From Acidobacteriota bacterium (GTDB taxonomy: Bacteria > Acidobacteriota > Terriglobia > UBA7540), in assembly GCA_021828285.1 (NCBI GenBank), contig JAKASG010000024.1, positions 1-39,322 of the forward strand: a stretch of DNA of 39,322 bases, in the 5' to 3' direction. Position numbers and translations under genes: made by a program. Shown here piece by piece: positions 27,365-37,004 of the stretch (its first letter is position 1; each line of letters begins with the position of its first letter). Below the pieces are notes generated by a model that did no database searches, was not told the DNA's origin, and saw only the letters and a list, made by a program, of their open reading frames with translations.

Positions 27365-29260
27365 ATGTTCAAATCACGAATTCGCTGGTCTCGGTGGGTT
27401 GCTTTGCTGGCTTTTATTGCGCCGGTGAGCCTGTGCGCTCAAACCGGCGTGACCGTCAAACTGACGGTGGACGCTTCGCGAGCGCCTGAAAAAATCATCA
27501 CCACGCGCATGGTCATCCCGGCCCAGCCGGGGCTGGACACACTCTATTATCCCAAGTGGATTCCGGGCGAGCACGCTCCAGACGGGCCCATCATCAACAT
27601 GGTGGGCCTCAAGATCACTGGCAACGGGAAGACGCTTTACTGGCGGCGCGATTTGCTCGATATGTTCACCTACCACGTTCACGTTCCGCAGGGCGTTTCA
27701 GAGATGCATGTGCGGTTCGATTACATCGAGCCGGAGGGAACGGCCGGCTTTACCTCCGCTGCTTCGGCTTCGGCGAAGCTGGTGGTGATCAGTTGGAACC
27801 AGAATCTGCTTTATCCGGCGGGGATTCTCGCGCAGCACATCACCTATGAGCCGACGCTGATTCTGCCGCAGGGCTGGAACTTCGCCACGGCGCTCACGGT
27901 CAAGAGCCAGTCCGGCAACACGATCACTTTCGACCCCATATCGCTCAACCGTCTCGTGGACTCACCCGTCCAGGCCGGCCAGTACATGCTGAAGGTCAAT
28001 ATCACGCCGCCCGGAGAGCCAATCCACCACGAGCTCGACCTTGCCGCCGACAGCGAAGCGGCGCTCGATCTCAGTCCGAAGTTGCGTCAGGACTATACCA
28101 ACCTGGTCGTTCAAACCGGTTTGCTGTTCGGAGCGCGCCATTACCGTCATTACAATTTTTTGCTGACCTTGAGCAATCACGTCGCGCACTTCGGCCTCGA
28201 ACATCACGAATCGGACGACAGCCGGGTGGACGAGCGCTCGTTGATTGATGCGAACCGCCGTCTCATCATGGCAAGCCTCCTGCCGCATGAATTCACGCAC
28301 TCCTGGAACGGGAAATTTCGCCGGCCCAAAGATTTGAGCCCGCCCTATTACGAAGCGCCCATGCAAGACGACCTGCTTTGGGTCTACGAAGGCTTGACCG
28401 ATTATTTCGGTGACCTTCTGGCCGAGCGCACTGGCTTGTGGACGCCGGCGGTGTATCGCCAATATCTTGCCCTCGACGCCGCTCAGCTCGGCCCGGGACG
28501 CCCGGGAAGAACCTGGCGGCCGCTTCAGGATACGGCGGACGCCGCGGTCATCCTCTATTTCGCGCCGCACGAGTGGATCAACTGGCGCCGGGGAACTGAC
28601 TTTTACGGCGAAGGCGACCTGCTCTGGCTCGATGTGGACAACCACATTCGCCGATTGACGGACGGCAAGAAATCGCTCACCGATTTCTGCCACTTGTTCT
28701 ACGGCGGACCGAATCTTGGCCCGCAGCTCAAGACTTATACCTTCGACGACATCGTAAATGCGCTCAACCAGGTCGCCCCCTATAACTGGCGCGCGTTTTT
28801 CCTCAAGCACCTTCGCTCGCTTTCGCCGGATCCGCCCATGGGCGGAATTGTCAACGGAGGCTGGAAGCTGGTTTACAACGATCGGATGCCGCAGTTGCTC
28901 GCCGCGCAGGAGCACGTCCGGAAGTTCATTGACGCGGAGTATTCGATTGGCTTGGTCCTTAATAACAAAGGCGTGGTGATGGATTCGGTGGTTACGATGC
29001 CGGCTTTCAAAGGCGGAATTTCGCCGGGCATGAAGATCGTCGCCGTGAACGGCCGCAAGTTCACTATGCATGTACTCAATGACGCCCTTCGCGCCTCGGT
29101 CACGAGCACCCGGCCGCTGCGATTGCTCGTCTTGAACGACGATTATTTCAAGACGGTCTCGATGGACTACCACGGCGGCTTGCGCTATCCCCATTTGGTC
29201 CGGGTCCCGGGCACGAAGAACTGGCTCGGCGAGGATATGAAGCCGCTCGGCGCGAATTGA
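27365..29260 (+). CDS. Exported M61 family peptidase (second paralogue)
   Basis: The 631-residue protein begins with a signal peptide (MFKSRIRWSRW, then VALLAFIAPVSLCA). The zinc site is HEFTH at 308-312 with Glu342 in YEGLTDYFGD. A PDZ-like domain follows at about 530-605 (AFKGGISPGMKIVAVNGRKF). ATG 27365 is preceded by AAAGGAG at the right distance; the ORF runs upstream to 27215 but that part is the leader. Compared with the paralogue at 6685 it has a longer insertion between the zinc site and the PDZ domain and a distinct N-terminal block (YYPKWIPGEHAPDGPI). Probable role: aminopeptidase acting on peptides in the periplasm. Confidence 0.88.
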   Translation: MFKSRIRWSRWVALLAFIAPVSLCAQTGVTVKLTVDASRAPEKIITTRMVIPAQPGLDTLYYPKWIPGEHAPDGPIINMVGLKITGNGKTLYWRRDLLDMFTYHVHVPQGVSEMHVRFDYIEPEGTAGFTSAASASAKLVVISWNQNLLYPAGILAQHITYEPTLILPQGWNFATALTVKSQSGNTITFDPISLNRLVDSPVQAGQYMLKVNITPPGEPIHHELDLAADSEAALDLSPKLRQDYTNLVVQTGLLFGARHYRHYNFLLTLSNHVAHFGLEHHESDDSRVDERSLIDANRRLIMASLLPHEFTHSWNGKFRRPKDLSPPYYEAPMQDDLLWVYEGLTDYFGDLLAERTGLWTPAVYRQYLALDAAQLGPGRPGRTWRPLQDTADAAVILYFAPHEWINWRRGTDFYGEGDLLWLDVDNHIRRLTDGKKSLTDFCHLFYGGPNLGPQLKTYTFDDIVNALNQVAPYNWRAFFLKHLRSLSPDPPMGGIVNGGWKLVYNDRMPQLLAAQEHVRKFIDAEYSIGLVLNNKGVVMDSVVTMPAFKGGISPGMKIVAVNGRKFTMHVLNDALRASVTSTRPLRLLVLNDDYFKTVSMDYHGGLRYPHLVRVPGTKNWLGEDMKPLGAN

Positions 29261-29291
29261 TTCGGGTATTGCGGCGCTGAATTCAAGGGAG

Positions 29292-29304
29292 GGGCGCGTC
29301 GCCC
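29292..29304. terminator. Small GC hairpin between convergent genes
   Basis: GGGCG and CGCCC pair around a three-base loop between the stops of the M61 gene and etfA. A larger imperfect stem (GCGGCGC at 29271 with GCGCCGC at 29316) encloses it. There is no T run, so a role as terminator is only possible. Confidence 0.3.
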
Positions 29305-29325
29305 GTCGTCTGCAGGCGCCGCGCG

Positions 29326-30318
29326 TCAGCGGGACTTCATTTTCCTGACGGCGTCGGTGAGCGGGGGAACGATTTCGAAAAGATCGCCGACGATGCCGTA
29401 GGTGGCGACCTCGAAGATCGGCGCTTCCTTGTCTTTGTTCACGGCGACAATGGTTTTCGAGCCCTTCATGCCCACCTGGTGCTGGATGGCTCCGGAAATC
29501 CCGAGCGCCAGATAAAGTTTCGGCGCGACGGTCTGGCCGGAGCTGCCGATTTGTCGGTCCATCGGCAGCCAGCCGCTGTCGCAGATCGGCCGCGATGCCC
29601 CGAGCTCTCCGCCCAGCGCTTCCGCGAGTTGCTTCGCCATCTCAAGATTCTCCGGCGCTTTGATTCCGCGCCCGACGGCGACGATGATTTCCGCCTGGGC
29701 CAAGTCCACCGCCTGCTTCGCTTCGCGGAATCTCTCGCCGGGTTTGACGCGAATCGTGGAAGCATCGAGTGAGGCCGCGACGTTTTCGACCGGCGCCGGT
29801 GCCGGTCCGCGCTGCACGGCGTCTTCCCTGAAAGCCGATGCTTGGAAACTCACGCTGTAGGGCGGCGCGCCCACAAACTCAACGTCCGCATAAAATTTTC
29901 CCTGGAACACTTGCCTCACGAAAATGACTTTCCTGCCCTCGCACCGGTAGCCGAGGCAGTCGCTCGCGAGCCCGCCGCCGAGCCGCGCCGCGAGCTTCGG
30001 AGCGAAATCACGCACCTGATACGTATGGCTGAAAACGACATATTGCGGCTTTCGTTCGCGGATCAATTGCGCCGCGGCCGCCGCGTATCCGTCCGACGTA
30101 TATTCCCGGAGCAAGGGTGATGCGACAGCAAGCACCTGCTGCACGTCTGCCTGCGCAAGCTCATTCGCCATCGCCCCCGGATTTTCACCCAGGACGGCGG
30201 CGACGACGCCCGCTTTCAAGTCGCCGGCAAGATGCTGCGCGGCTGCAATCGCTTCCCAAGCCGGCCGGGCGAGCTTTCCCGCGTGATGCTCGGCGAAGAC
30301 CAGAATCGTTTCAGACAT
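29326..30318 (-). CDS. etfA: Electron transfer flavoprotein alpha subunit
   Basis: EtfA (FixB) binds FAD and, with EtfB, passes electrons from acyl-CoA and other dehydrogenases to the quinone pool. The 330 residues have the N-terminal ETF domain ([20 protein letters not shown]) and the C-terminal FAD domain: [21 protein letters not shown], then [22 protein letters not shown] at 259-280 and [23 protein letters not shown]. It follows etfB by 46 bases and is the last gene of the minus-strand fab operon. Whether it belongs to the bifurcating or the conventional group cannot be told from the motifs seen. Confidence 0.94.
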   Translation of the reverse strand: MSETILVFAEHHAGKLARPAWEAIAAAQHLAGDLKAGVVAAVLGENPGAMANELAQADVQQVLAVASPLLREYTSDGYAAAAAQLIRERKPQYVVFSHTYQVRDFAPKLAARLGGGLASDCLGYRCEGRKVIFVRQVFQGKFYADVEFVGAPPYSVSFQASAFREDAVQRGPAPAPVENVAASLDASTIRVKPGERFREAKQAVDLAQAEIIVAVGRGIKAPENLEMAKQLAEALGGELGASRPICDSGWLPMDRQIGSSGQTVAPKLYLALGISGAIQHQVGMKGSKTIVAVNKDKEAPIFEVATYGIVGDLFEIVPPLTDAVRKMKSR

Positions 30319-30364
30319 GATCGGCTTTGTCCGTCGCGCCGCAGGGGATTCTCTCCGCCCGGCG

Positions 30365-31144
30365 TCAAAGAACCCGCGCCTCGTTCTTCAGCTTGTCGAG
30401 CAGCGTCTCGGCGATCTCTTTGGGGCTTCCCTCAAAAAACTGCGTTTTCGCCGCCTTCACGGGCGTGTAAACCCTGGTGATCTTTTGCCGCGGCTCGAGC
30501 GCTTCGGCGGTGAGCGCAAGCTCGCCCGCGCCGAGTTTTTGAATCGGTTTCGATTTCGCTCCCATGATGCCTTTGAGCGTTGCGTAGCGCGGCTTGTTGA
30601 TGCCGGACTGAATCGTCAGCAGAGCCGGCAGCGGCAATTCCATCCACTCGAACCAACCCGCTTCGAGCTCGCGCTTGACCTTGAGGCTTTTCTCCTGAGC
30701 CTGAATTTCCATGATGATCGTCGCGTGGGGAAGGCCGAGCAATTCCGCCAGGATCACGCCGGTTTGCGCGAACCCGCTGTCGTCTGATTGCAGGCCGGTG
30801 AGCACGAGGTCGGGATCTTCCTTGCGAATCGCTGCGGCGAGCGCCTGCGCGATTCCGAAGGCGTCAAGAGAAATGAAAACGTTGTCGTCGAGATGGAGCG
30901 CTCGGTCGGCGCCCTTCGCGAGCGCTTCCTTGATCGCCTGTTGCGCCCGCGCCGGACCGAGCGTGCAAACGACCACTTCGCCGCCGTGTTTTTCCTTCAG
31001 CCGCAGCGCCTCTTCGAGCGCGTAGAGGTCCGGCTCATTCACCTCGAAGGTTAGGTCGCTTTCTTCGATCCAACAGGAAGCCGAGTTGAGCCGTAGCACC
31101 GCGTCTCGCGCCGGAACCTGTTTCAAGCAAATGATGATTTTCAT
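30365..31144 (-). CDS. etfB: Electron transfer flavoprotein beta subunit
   Basis: EtfB (FixA) is the 259-residue AMP-binding partner of EtfA. It has MKIIICLKQVPARDAVLRL, FEVNEPDLYALEEALRLKEKHGGEV, the loop VVCTLGPARAQQAIKEALAKGADRALHL and the recognition-loop region LPALLTIQSGINKPRYATLKGIMGAK. The start lies 36 bases after the fabF stop, with no promoter seen between them, so etfBA is probably read from the fatty acid operon. No acyl-CoA dehydrogenase or ETF:quinone oxidoreductase gene is in the window. Confidence 0.94.
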   Translation of the reverse strand: MKIIICLKQVPARDAVLRLNSASCWIEESDLTFEVNEPDLYALEEALRLKEKHGGEVVVCTLGPARAQQAIKEALAKGADRALHLDDNVFISLDAFGIAQALAAAIRKEDPDLVLTGLQSDDSGFAQTGVILAELLGLPHATIIMEIQAQEKSLKVKRELEAGWFEWMELPLPALLTIQSGINKPRYATLKGIMGAKSKPIQKLGAGELALTAEALEPRQKITRVYTPVKAAKTQFFEGSPKEIAETLLDKLKNEARVL

Positions 31145-31180
31145 TTCATTGGCCGCGGTGCATTTTTCTGTTGCGCGAGT

Positions 31181-32422
31181 CTATTCGGTATAGCGCTTCA
31201 GGACCAATGCGGCGTTCGTCCCGCCGAAGCCGAACGAATTGGAAAGCACCACGTTGATTTCGCTCTTGCGCGACTGGTTCGGCACGTAGTCGAGGTCGCA
31301 GTCCGGGTCCGGATTTTCGTAATTGATCGTCGGCGGAATGATTTTGTCGCGAAGCGCCAGCACGCAAATGCCGGCTTCGAGCCCGCCCGCGCCGCCGAGC
31401 AGGTGTCCGGTCATGGATTTGGTCGAGCTCACCGGAAGCTTGCGCGCATGTTCCCCGAAAACCTTTTTGATCGCGAGCGTCTCCAGGCGATCGTTGATGG
31501 CCGTCGAAGTGCCGTGCGCGTTGATATATTCCACTTGCTCCGGCCGGACCTGCGCGTCGCCCAGAGCGTTCTGCATCACGCGCACCGCTCCATCGGCGTC
31601 TTCCGAGGGCTGCGTGATGTGGTAGGCGTCGCCGGACATTCCGTATCCGGTCAACTCGGCCAGAATTTTTGCGCCCCGCCGCCGCGCGAACTCCAGTTCC
31701 TCAAGAATCAGCATGCCGGCGCCTTCTCCGATCACGAAGCCGTCGCGATCGCGGTCGAACGGCCGGCTGGCTTTCTCCGGAGCGTCATTGCGCGTGGAAA
31801 GCGCCCGCATGGCGGCGAACCCGCCCACGCCCATCGGCGTGATCGCGGCTTCCGCGCCGCCGCAGATCATGACATCGGCATCCGAGCGCGCAATCAGCCG
31901 GAACGAATCGCCCACCGCATGCGCGCTCGAAGAGCAGGCCGTGCAGGTTGCCGAATTCGGCCCTTTCGCGCCATGGCGGATGGAAACGAATCCGGATGCG
32001 AGGTTCACAATCGATGCGGGAATGAAGAAAGGCGAAATGCGCCGCGGGCCGCCCTGCATGAGCGCCGTGTGCTCGCGCTCGATGACGTCGAATCCCCCGA
32101 TGCCCGAGCCAATGTAGACGCCCGTTCGCGGCGCGATTTCCGGCGTCACCTTCAGGCCCGCCTGCTCGAGCGCGAACCCCGACGCCGCTATCGCGAACTG
32201 GATGAACAGGCCCATCTTCTTGATTTCTTTTTTTTCGATGAAGCGGAGCGGATCGAACCCTTTGACTTCCGCCGCAAAGGTAACGGGAAAACCGGTGGTA
32301 TCGAAATGGGTGATGGGCGCAGCACCGCTGCGGCCGGCCAGAAGATTTTGCCACGTTTCTTCCGTACCGACGCCGAGCGCGCTGACAAGCCCCACGCCTG
32401 TGACGACAACCCTGCGGGTCAA
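31181..32422 (-). CDS. fabF: Beta-ketoacyl-ACP synthase II
   Basis: FabF elongates acyl-ACP with malonyl-ACP. The catalytic triad is Cys163 (TACSSSAHA), His303 (NAHGTSTAIN) and His340 (STKSMTGHLLGGAGG), and the C-terminal glycine-rich loop is NSFGFGGTNAALVL. Length 413 is standard. The usual NAHGTSTPLND reads NAHGTSTAIND here, a mild substitution. It starts 37 bases after acpP, which it follows in most fab operons. Confidence 0.96.
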   Translation of the reverse strand: MTRRVVVTGVGLVSALGVGTEETWQNLLAGRSGAAPITHFDTTGFPVTFAAEVKGFDPLRFIEKKEIKKMGLFIQFAIAASGFALEQAGLKVTPEIAPRTGVYIGSGIGGFDVIEREHTALMQGGPRRISPFFIPASIVNLASGFVSIRHGAKGPNSATCTACSSSAHAVGDSFRLIARSDADVMICGGAEAAITPMGVGGFAAMRALSTRNDAPEKASRPFDRDRDGFVIGEGAGMLILEELEFARRRGAKILAELTGYGMSGDAYHITQPSEDADGAVRVMQNALGDAQVRPEQVEYINAHGTSTAINDRLETLAIKKVFGEHARKLPVSSTKSMTGHLLGGAGGLEAGICVLALRDKIIPPTINYENPDPDCDLDYVPNQSRKSEINVVLSNSFGFGGTNAALVLKRYTE

Positions 32423-32459
32423 TGCGGATCCCTCCTCGGAACGGCCGTGCGATGGTCAG

Positions 32460-32708
32460 TCAGTTTTTGGCGGGCTTTCCGTGGGACTGGATGTAATCAA
32501 TGGCGTCCTTCACGGTCTGGATCTTTTCTGCATCCTCGTCCGGGATTTCGATTTCGAAGGTCTCTTCGAACGCCATCACCAGCTCGACGATGTCGAGCGA
32601 GTCCGCACCGAGGTCGTCTACAAAATGGGCGTTCGGCGTTACTTCCGCTTCGTCCACACCGAGCTGTTCAACAATGATCTGCTTGACCTTTTCTTCGATA
32701 GATGCCAT
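32460..32708 (-). CDS. acpP: Acyl carrier protein
   Basis: The 82-residue acidic protein carries the growing acyl chain on a phosphopantetheine attached to Ser37 in [17 protein letters not shown]. The rest is standard four-helix ACP ([37 protein letters not shown]). AAGGAGG precedes the ATG by about 8 bases. It has its own promoter in the 104-base gap after fabG, as expected for a very abundant protein. Confidence 0.97.
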   Translation of the reverse strand: MASIEEKVKQIIVEQLGVDEAEVTPNAHFVDDLGADSLDIVELVMAFEETFEIEIPDEDAEKIQTVKDAIDYIQSHGKPAKN

Positions 32709-32741
32709 CCAGTCTTCCTCCTTGCCTGAGGTGGGTTCGCC

Positions 32742-32770
32742 ATTCTAACCGCCCGCCCCCAGACCGTCAA
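32742..32770 (-). promoter_or_regulatory. Internal promoter ahead of acpP-fabF
   Basis: On the minus strand TTGACG (32770-32765) and TAGAAT (32747-32742) are exactly 17 bases apart, with five of six matches each. Transcription would begin near 32735, about 27 bases before acpP. Confidence 0.6.
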
Positions 32771-32812
32771 GTGAAACAAATACCGCCCGCTCTTCAAACC
32801 GTCGCTACGCCA

Positions 32813-33556
32813 TTATGCCATGTACATTCCGCCGTTGATGTTGAGCACGTGTCCTGTAATGTAGCCTGCCTCTTCGGAAGCAAGGAAACGGACTCCGAGT
32901 GCGACCTCCCGATCCGTTCCCATGCGCCCCAAGGGGACCATCTCCAGAATACGGCGGTGAATCTCCTGGGGCAAGCCCGCGGTCATGGCCGTGTCAATAA
33001 AACCGGGCGCCACGGCGTTCACCGTGATGTTCCGCTTCGCAACCTCCGCCGCAACCGCCTTGGTGAGTCCAATCAGGCCGGCCTTGGAAGCGATGTAATT
33101 AGCCTGGCCCGGATTTCCGATCTCGGCGACGACGGAGGAAATGTTGATGATCCTTCCGTAGCGCTGCCGCACCATGCCGGGCAGGACTTCCCGAATGCAA
33201 TAATAGGCGCCATCCAGATTCGTGCGCAAAACCGATTGCCAATCTTCCGGCTTCATCCGCAGCAAGAGGTTGTCGCGAGTGTGCGCCGCATTGTTGACCA
33301 GGATGTCTATTTTTCCGAAATCGGCAAGCGCTTTCGCCATGCCCGCCTTCACCGATTCGAGTTCGCCTACGTCCATGCCCACGACGAGGGCTTTTCGGCC
33401 AAGCGCTTCGACTTCTTTCGCGACGGAATTCAGTTTTTCGACGTTCCGGCTGGCCAGCGCCACGTTCGCTCCCGCTTCGGCAAGCGTCAAAGCGCACGCG
33501 CGCCCGATGCCTTGCGACGCGCCCGTGACCACCGCAATTCGTCCTTCGAGATTCAT
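32813..33556 (-). CDS. fabG: 3-oxoacyl-ACP reductase
   Basis: FabG is the NADPH-dependent short-chain reductase of fatty acid synthesis. The 247 residues have TGASQGIGRA at 11-20, NNAAHTRD, the catalytic set Asn113, Ser141, Tyr154 and Lys158 (NISSVVAEIGNPGQANYIASKAG), and the C-terminal GHVLNINGGMYM typical of FabG. AAGGGAAG precedes the ATG, which lies 9 bases after the fabD stop. Confidence 0.96.
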   Translation of the reverse strand: MNLEGRIAVVTGASQGIGRACALTLAEAGANVALASRNVEKLNSVAKEVEALGRKALVVGMDVGELESVKAGMAKALADFGKIDILVNNAAHTRDNLLLRMKPEDWQSVLRTNLDGAYYCIREVLPGMVRQRYGRIINISSVVAEIGNPGQANYIASKAGLIGLTKAVAAEVAKRNITVNAVAPGFIDTAMTAGLPQEIHRRILEMVPLGRMGTDREVALGVRFLASEEAGYITGHVLNINGGMYMA

Positions 33557-33565
33557 GAGCTTCCC

Positions 33566-34504
33566 TTATAGATGTGCCAGCCGCTCAAGTGTTTCATTGA
33601 GCGTGGCAGAATCCTCGGCGCGCAGTGTTTCCGCCGCACGATCAATCTGGCGCACGAGACCGGAAAGCACTTTTCCGGGTCCGGCTTCGATGAAGAGCGA
33701 CACGCCTTCCGACTGCAATTTTTGGACCGTCTCCGTCCAGCGGACGGGCGCGGTCACCTGCCGCTTCAATCCTTCGCGCACGGTTCTTGCGTCATGCACG
33801 GCCTGGGCGTCAACATTGTTGACGAGCGGCGGATGAGGGTCGCTGATTCGAACTTCGTCCAGGTCGCGCCCCAGGCGTTCGGCGGCGGGCTGCATCAAAG
33901 CGCAATGGAAAGGCGCGCTCACATTCAGCAGAATCGCGCGCTTTGCGCCGCGCGCCTTCGCGAGTTCCACCGCGCGCTCGACCGCGCCGCGATGGCCGGC
34001 AATCACGATCTGCGCGGGCGAATTGAGATTCGCCGGTGAAAGGACTTCGCCTTGCGCCGCCTCGCGGCAGACCGCGTCAACTGCTTCCATCGAGAGTCCG
34101 AGCAGGGCCGCCATCGCTCCTTGTCCCACGGGGACGGCGCTTTGCATATACTCTCCGCGTTTTCGGACCAGTCGCACGGCGTCCTTGAAGTCGAGCGCTC
34201 CGGCGACGACGAGCGCTGAATACTCGCCCAAGCTGTGTCCCGCCACGTAATCGGGCCGAACCCCTTTGGCCTTGAGCGCTTCGGCCGCCGCCACTGAAAC
34301 CATCAGGATGGCCGGTTGCGTATTCGCCGTTAGCTGCAACGCCTCCTCAGGCCCGTCAAAGCACATTCGGGAAAGAGAAAAACCAACGGCTTCGTCCGCT
34401 GCCTCAAAGACCCTGCGTGCTTCCGGAAATCCCTCGGCAAGCTCGCGCCCCATTCCCGCATATTGCGAACCCTGGCCTGGAAAAAGAAACGCTGTTTTTG
34501 GCAA
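33566..34504 (-). CDS. fabD: Malonyl-CoA:ACP transacylase
   Basis: FabD loads malonyl groups onto ACP. The 312 residues contain FLFPGQGSQYAGMG, the nucleophile Ser91 in GHSLGEYSAL, Arg in the VRKRGEYMQ block and the catalytic His200 in VSAPFHCALM, ending with the family's VNNVDAQ region. The start is TTG 34504, preceded by AAGGAAAGG. A 100-base gap separates it from fabH; no promoter was recognised there. Confidence 0.95.
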   Translation of the reverse strand: MPKTAFLFPGQGSQYAGMGRELAEGFPEARRVFEAADEAVGFSLSRMCFDGPEEALQLTANTQPAILMVSVAAAEALKAKGVRPDYVAGHSLGEYSALVVAGALDFKDAVRLVRKRGEYMQSAVPVGQGAMAALLGLSMEAVDAVCREAAQGEVLSPANLNSPAQIVIAGHRGAVERAVELAKARGAKRAILLNVSAPFHCALMQPAAERLGRDLDEVRISDPHPPLVNNVDAQAVHDARTVREGLKRQVTAPVRWTETVQKLQSEGVSLFIEAGPGKVLSGLVRQIDRAAETLRAEDSATLNETLERLAHL

Positions 34505-34604
34505 GAATGCCTTTCCTTGGGTAAGTGCGGGACCGTCTGAAATTGCCTCACCGCCTGGAGGAAGTGAGAATGCTCACCGGCCCCAATGCGACGCCGGTCT
34601 CAGC

Positions 34605-35588
34605 TTACCATCTGACCAGCAATCCGCCCCAGGTCACGCCCGCGCCGAACGCCGACATCAGAATCAAATCGCCCTTTTTAATCCGCCCGCTGCGCACGCA
34701 TTCGTCGAGACAAATGGGAATGGAAGCGGAAGATGTGTTCCCCGTCCGGCTGATGTTGGAGTAAACCTTTTCCGCGCCGATGCCTAGCCTGTCGCGAACC
34801 GCATTGGTGATGCGCTGGTTTGCCTGGTGAGGGATGAACAAAGCGAGCTGGTCGGGGCAGACGTTCGCCTGTTCGAGGACCCGCCGCGATACGTCTTCCA
34901 TGCTGCGAACGGCCACTTTGAAAAGCTCATTGCCGCGCATTTTGATGTAATGATCGCGAGCGGTGACCGTTTCGCAGCTCGCGGGCTTGCGCGCACCGCC
35001 GGCGGGGATATAGAGATGGTCGGCAAAAGCGCCGTTCGTGTGCATTTCCGAGGCGAGAATGCCGCTCGGCGGCTCGACAGGGCCGAAGACGGCGGCAGCC
35101 ACGCCGTCGCCGAAAATCACGCACGTGGCCCGGTCGTGATAGTCCACGTACCGGGAGAGCAATTCTGCGCCGATGACGAGCGCATATTTTGCTTTCTGCG
35201 TCTTGATGTATTGCTCGGCCACGGTCGCGCCGAAAAGGAAACCTGAGCATGCCGCGGCAAGATCGAACGAACAGCAGGGGTGCGCCCCGAGCTGCGTCTG
35301 GATGAATGCCGCCGTCGAAGGCAGAGGCATGTCCGGTGAAATCGTCGAGCAGATAATCAGGTCGAGGTCCTGCGGTTCGAGGCCCGCCATGGCGAGCGCC
35401 TTCCGCGAAGCTTCCGCCGAGAGCAGGGAAGTGGTTTCCTCGGGCGCGGCCTGGCGGCGTTCTTTGATTCCGGTGCGCTCCGTGATCCATTGATCGGAAG
35501 TATCCACGAGCTTTTCGAGATCGTGATTGGTGATGACTTTGCCGGGCAGGGCTGTTCCGGTGCCCAGAATCCCCGCTGCAATTTCCAT
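34605..35588 (-). CDS. fabH: Beta-ketoacyl-ACP synthase III
   Basis: FabH starts fatty acid chains by condensing an acyl-CoA with malonyl-ACP. The catalytic Cys114 (AAACSGFLFG), His254 (FIPHQANQRI) and Asn284 (RTGNTSSASIP) are all present in 327 residues, with TERTGIKERR near the N-terminus. The starter unit (acetyl or branched) cannot be read from sequence by eye. It lies 16 bases after plsX. Confidence 0.96.
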   Translation of the reverse strand: MEIAAGILGTGTALPGKVITNHDLEKLVDTSDQWITERTGIKERRQAAPEETTSLLSAEASRKALAMAGLEPQDLDLIICSTISPDMPLPSTAAFIQTQLGAHPCCSFDLAAACSGFLFGATVAEQYIKTQKAKYALVIGAELLSRYVDYHDRATCVIFGDGVAAAVFGPVEPPSGILASEMHTNGAFADHLYIPAGGARKPASCETVTARDHYIKMRGNELFKVAVRSMEDVSRRVLEQANVCPDQLALFIPHQANQRITNAVRDRLGIGAEKVYSNISRTGNTSSASIPICLDECVRSGRIKKGDLILMSAFGAGVTWGGLLVRW

Positions 35589-35604
35589 GCTTGGCCCCCG
35601 TGAT

Positions 35605-36627
35605 TCAGGTTGATGCGCGGCTCAAGGCCGCCGCGCTCAGCTCGCTCTCAATCTTTTCATTGACTCGCCCGGCGGAAAACTCGGCCGCCGCGCGAATCGC
35701 GTTCTTGATGGCGTTCGCATTCGAGCGTCCGTGGCAGATCATACACACGCCGCGCACGCCGAGGAGCGGCGCTCCGCCGTACTCGGAATAGTCCACGCGC
35801 TTCTTGAAGTTCTGGAACGCTTTCCGCGAAAGCACGTAACCGACCTTCGAGGAAAGTGTGGCGGAGAGCGCCTCTTTCAGCAGCGACGAAATTGCTTCGA
35901 TGAGTCCCTCGCTGATCTTGAGCGCCACGTTCCCGATGAAGCCGTCCGCCACGACGACCTCAACCCGGCCGTTATAAAGGTCGCGCCCCTCGACGTAGCC
36001 GACAAAATCGAGAGGCAATTGCTTGAGCAGGCCGTAGGCTTCGCGCGTCAGGTCGTTCCCTTTGTGTTCTTCCTCGCCGTTCGAAAGCAGGCCGACGCGC
36101 GGCCGCGAGGCGTTGAAAATCACGCGGTAGTAGATTTCCCCCATCACCGCGAATTGCTCAAGATGGCGCGGCTTGCAGTCCACATTGGCGCCGACGTCGA
36201 GCATGACCGCGGCGCGCCCCCGGGAAGTCGGGAAGACCGCCGCGAGCGCGGGCCGGTCCACGCCTTCAAGCGGGCCGAGAACGATCTTGGCGGTCGTCAT
36301 GACCGCGCCCGTGTTTCCCGCGCTGATCATGCCGTCCGCTTTCCCGTCCCGGACCAGCCGAGCCGCCACCCGCATGGAAGAATCCCGTTTGCGGCGGAAG
36401 GACTTGGCCGCCGCGTCTTCCATGGTGATCACTTCCGACGCGTGAACGACTTCAATCGGCAAATCACGGGAGGCGTGGCGGGCGATTTCCCGCCGGAGCT
36501 TACCCTCGTCGCCCACCAGAAGCACGCGCGCGTAGCCGGCACGGGCCGCATGGATGGCGCCTTCGATTTCAGGCAAAGGCGCTGCGTCCGTGCCCATCGC
36601 ATCCAACGCAATGCATCGCAAGGTCAT
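35605..36627 (-). CDS. plsX: Phosphate acyltransferase PlsX
   Basis: PlsX converts acyl-ACP to acyl phosphate, the donor for the first step of phospholipid synthesis by PlsY. Landmarks are [10 protein letters not shown] at the start, [25 protein letters not shown], the SAGNTGAVM loop, [19 protein letters not shown] and [14 protein letters not shown] 36627 starts right before the conserved block (340 residues); the frame is open to GTG 36660 without support. It links L32 to the fab genes, the usual rpmF-plsX-fabH order. Confidence 0.95.
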   Translation of the reverse strand: MTLRCIALDAMGTDAAPLPEIEGAIHAARAGYARVLLVGDEGKLRREIARHASRDLPIEVVHASEVITMEDAAAKSFRRKRDSSMRVAARLVRDGKADGMISAGNTGAVMTTAKIVLGPLEGVDRPALAAVFPTSRGRAAVMLDVGANVDCKPRHLEQFAVMGEIYYRVIFNASRPRVGLLSNGEEEHKGNDLTREAYGLLKQLPLDFVGYVEGRDLYNGRVEVVVADGFIGNVALKISEGLIEAISSLLKEALSATLSSKVGYVLSRKAFQNFKKRVDYSEYGGAPLLGVRGVCMICHGRSNANAIKNAIRAAAEFSAGRVNEKIESELSAAALSRAST

Positions 36628-36705
36628 CGGGATAGATAGACGATTCACCTTCGACGGCACGCTGCCTTCGCGTCCCGTTCAAAAGGGGAAACGCGTTCTT
36701 CCACG

Positions 36706-36891
36706 CTATGCTGTTTCTTTCACCAGGACCGCCTCACGCCCCCGATAATAGCCGCAATGGGGACAGACCCGGTGAGGCAGCTTGGCCTCATGGCAATGCG
36801 GGCACTCAGCGAGTGACGCCGCGGACAGATGGTCGTGGGCGCGGCGACGATTGCGTCGCGCCTTGGAATGCCTACGCTTCGGATTTGGCAT
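36706..36891 (-). CDS. rpmF: 50S ribosomal protein L32
   Basis: The 61-residue protein has the conserved MPNPKRRHSKARRNRRRAH and the zinc ribbon formed by Cys30, Cys33, Cys43 and Cys46 (CPHC and CPHC), so this is the zinc-containing form of L32. It lies between yceD and plsX, 113 bases after yceD, in an order that is conserved across many bacteria and ties ribosome and membrane lipid synthesis together. Confidence 0.96.
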   Translation of the reverse strand: MPNPKRRHSKARRNRRRAHDHLSAASLAECPHCHEAKLPHRVCPHCGYYRGREAVLVKETA

Positions 36892-37004
36892 ATAAACTCT
36901 CTCTTTGTAATGAAACTCTCTGTGGCCCTTTCACGAACGGCCTGAAGCCGCTCCTTGACCGGCAAAAACTTTCTCCGCTGGGTCAGAGGCCACAAAGCGC
37001 GCCC

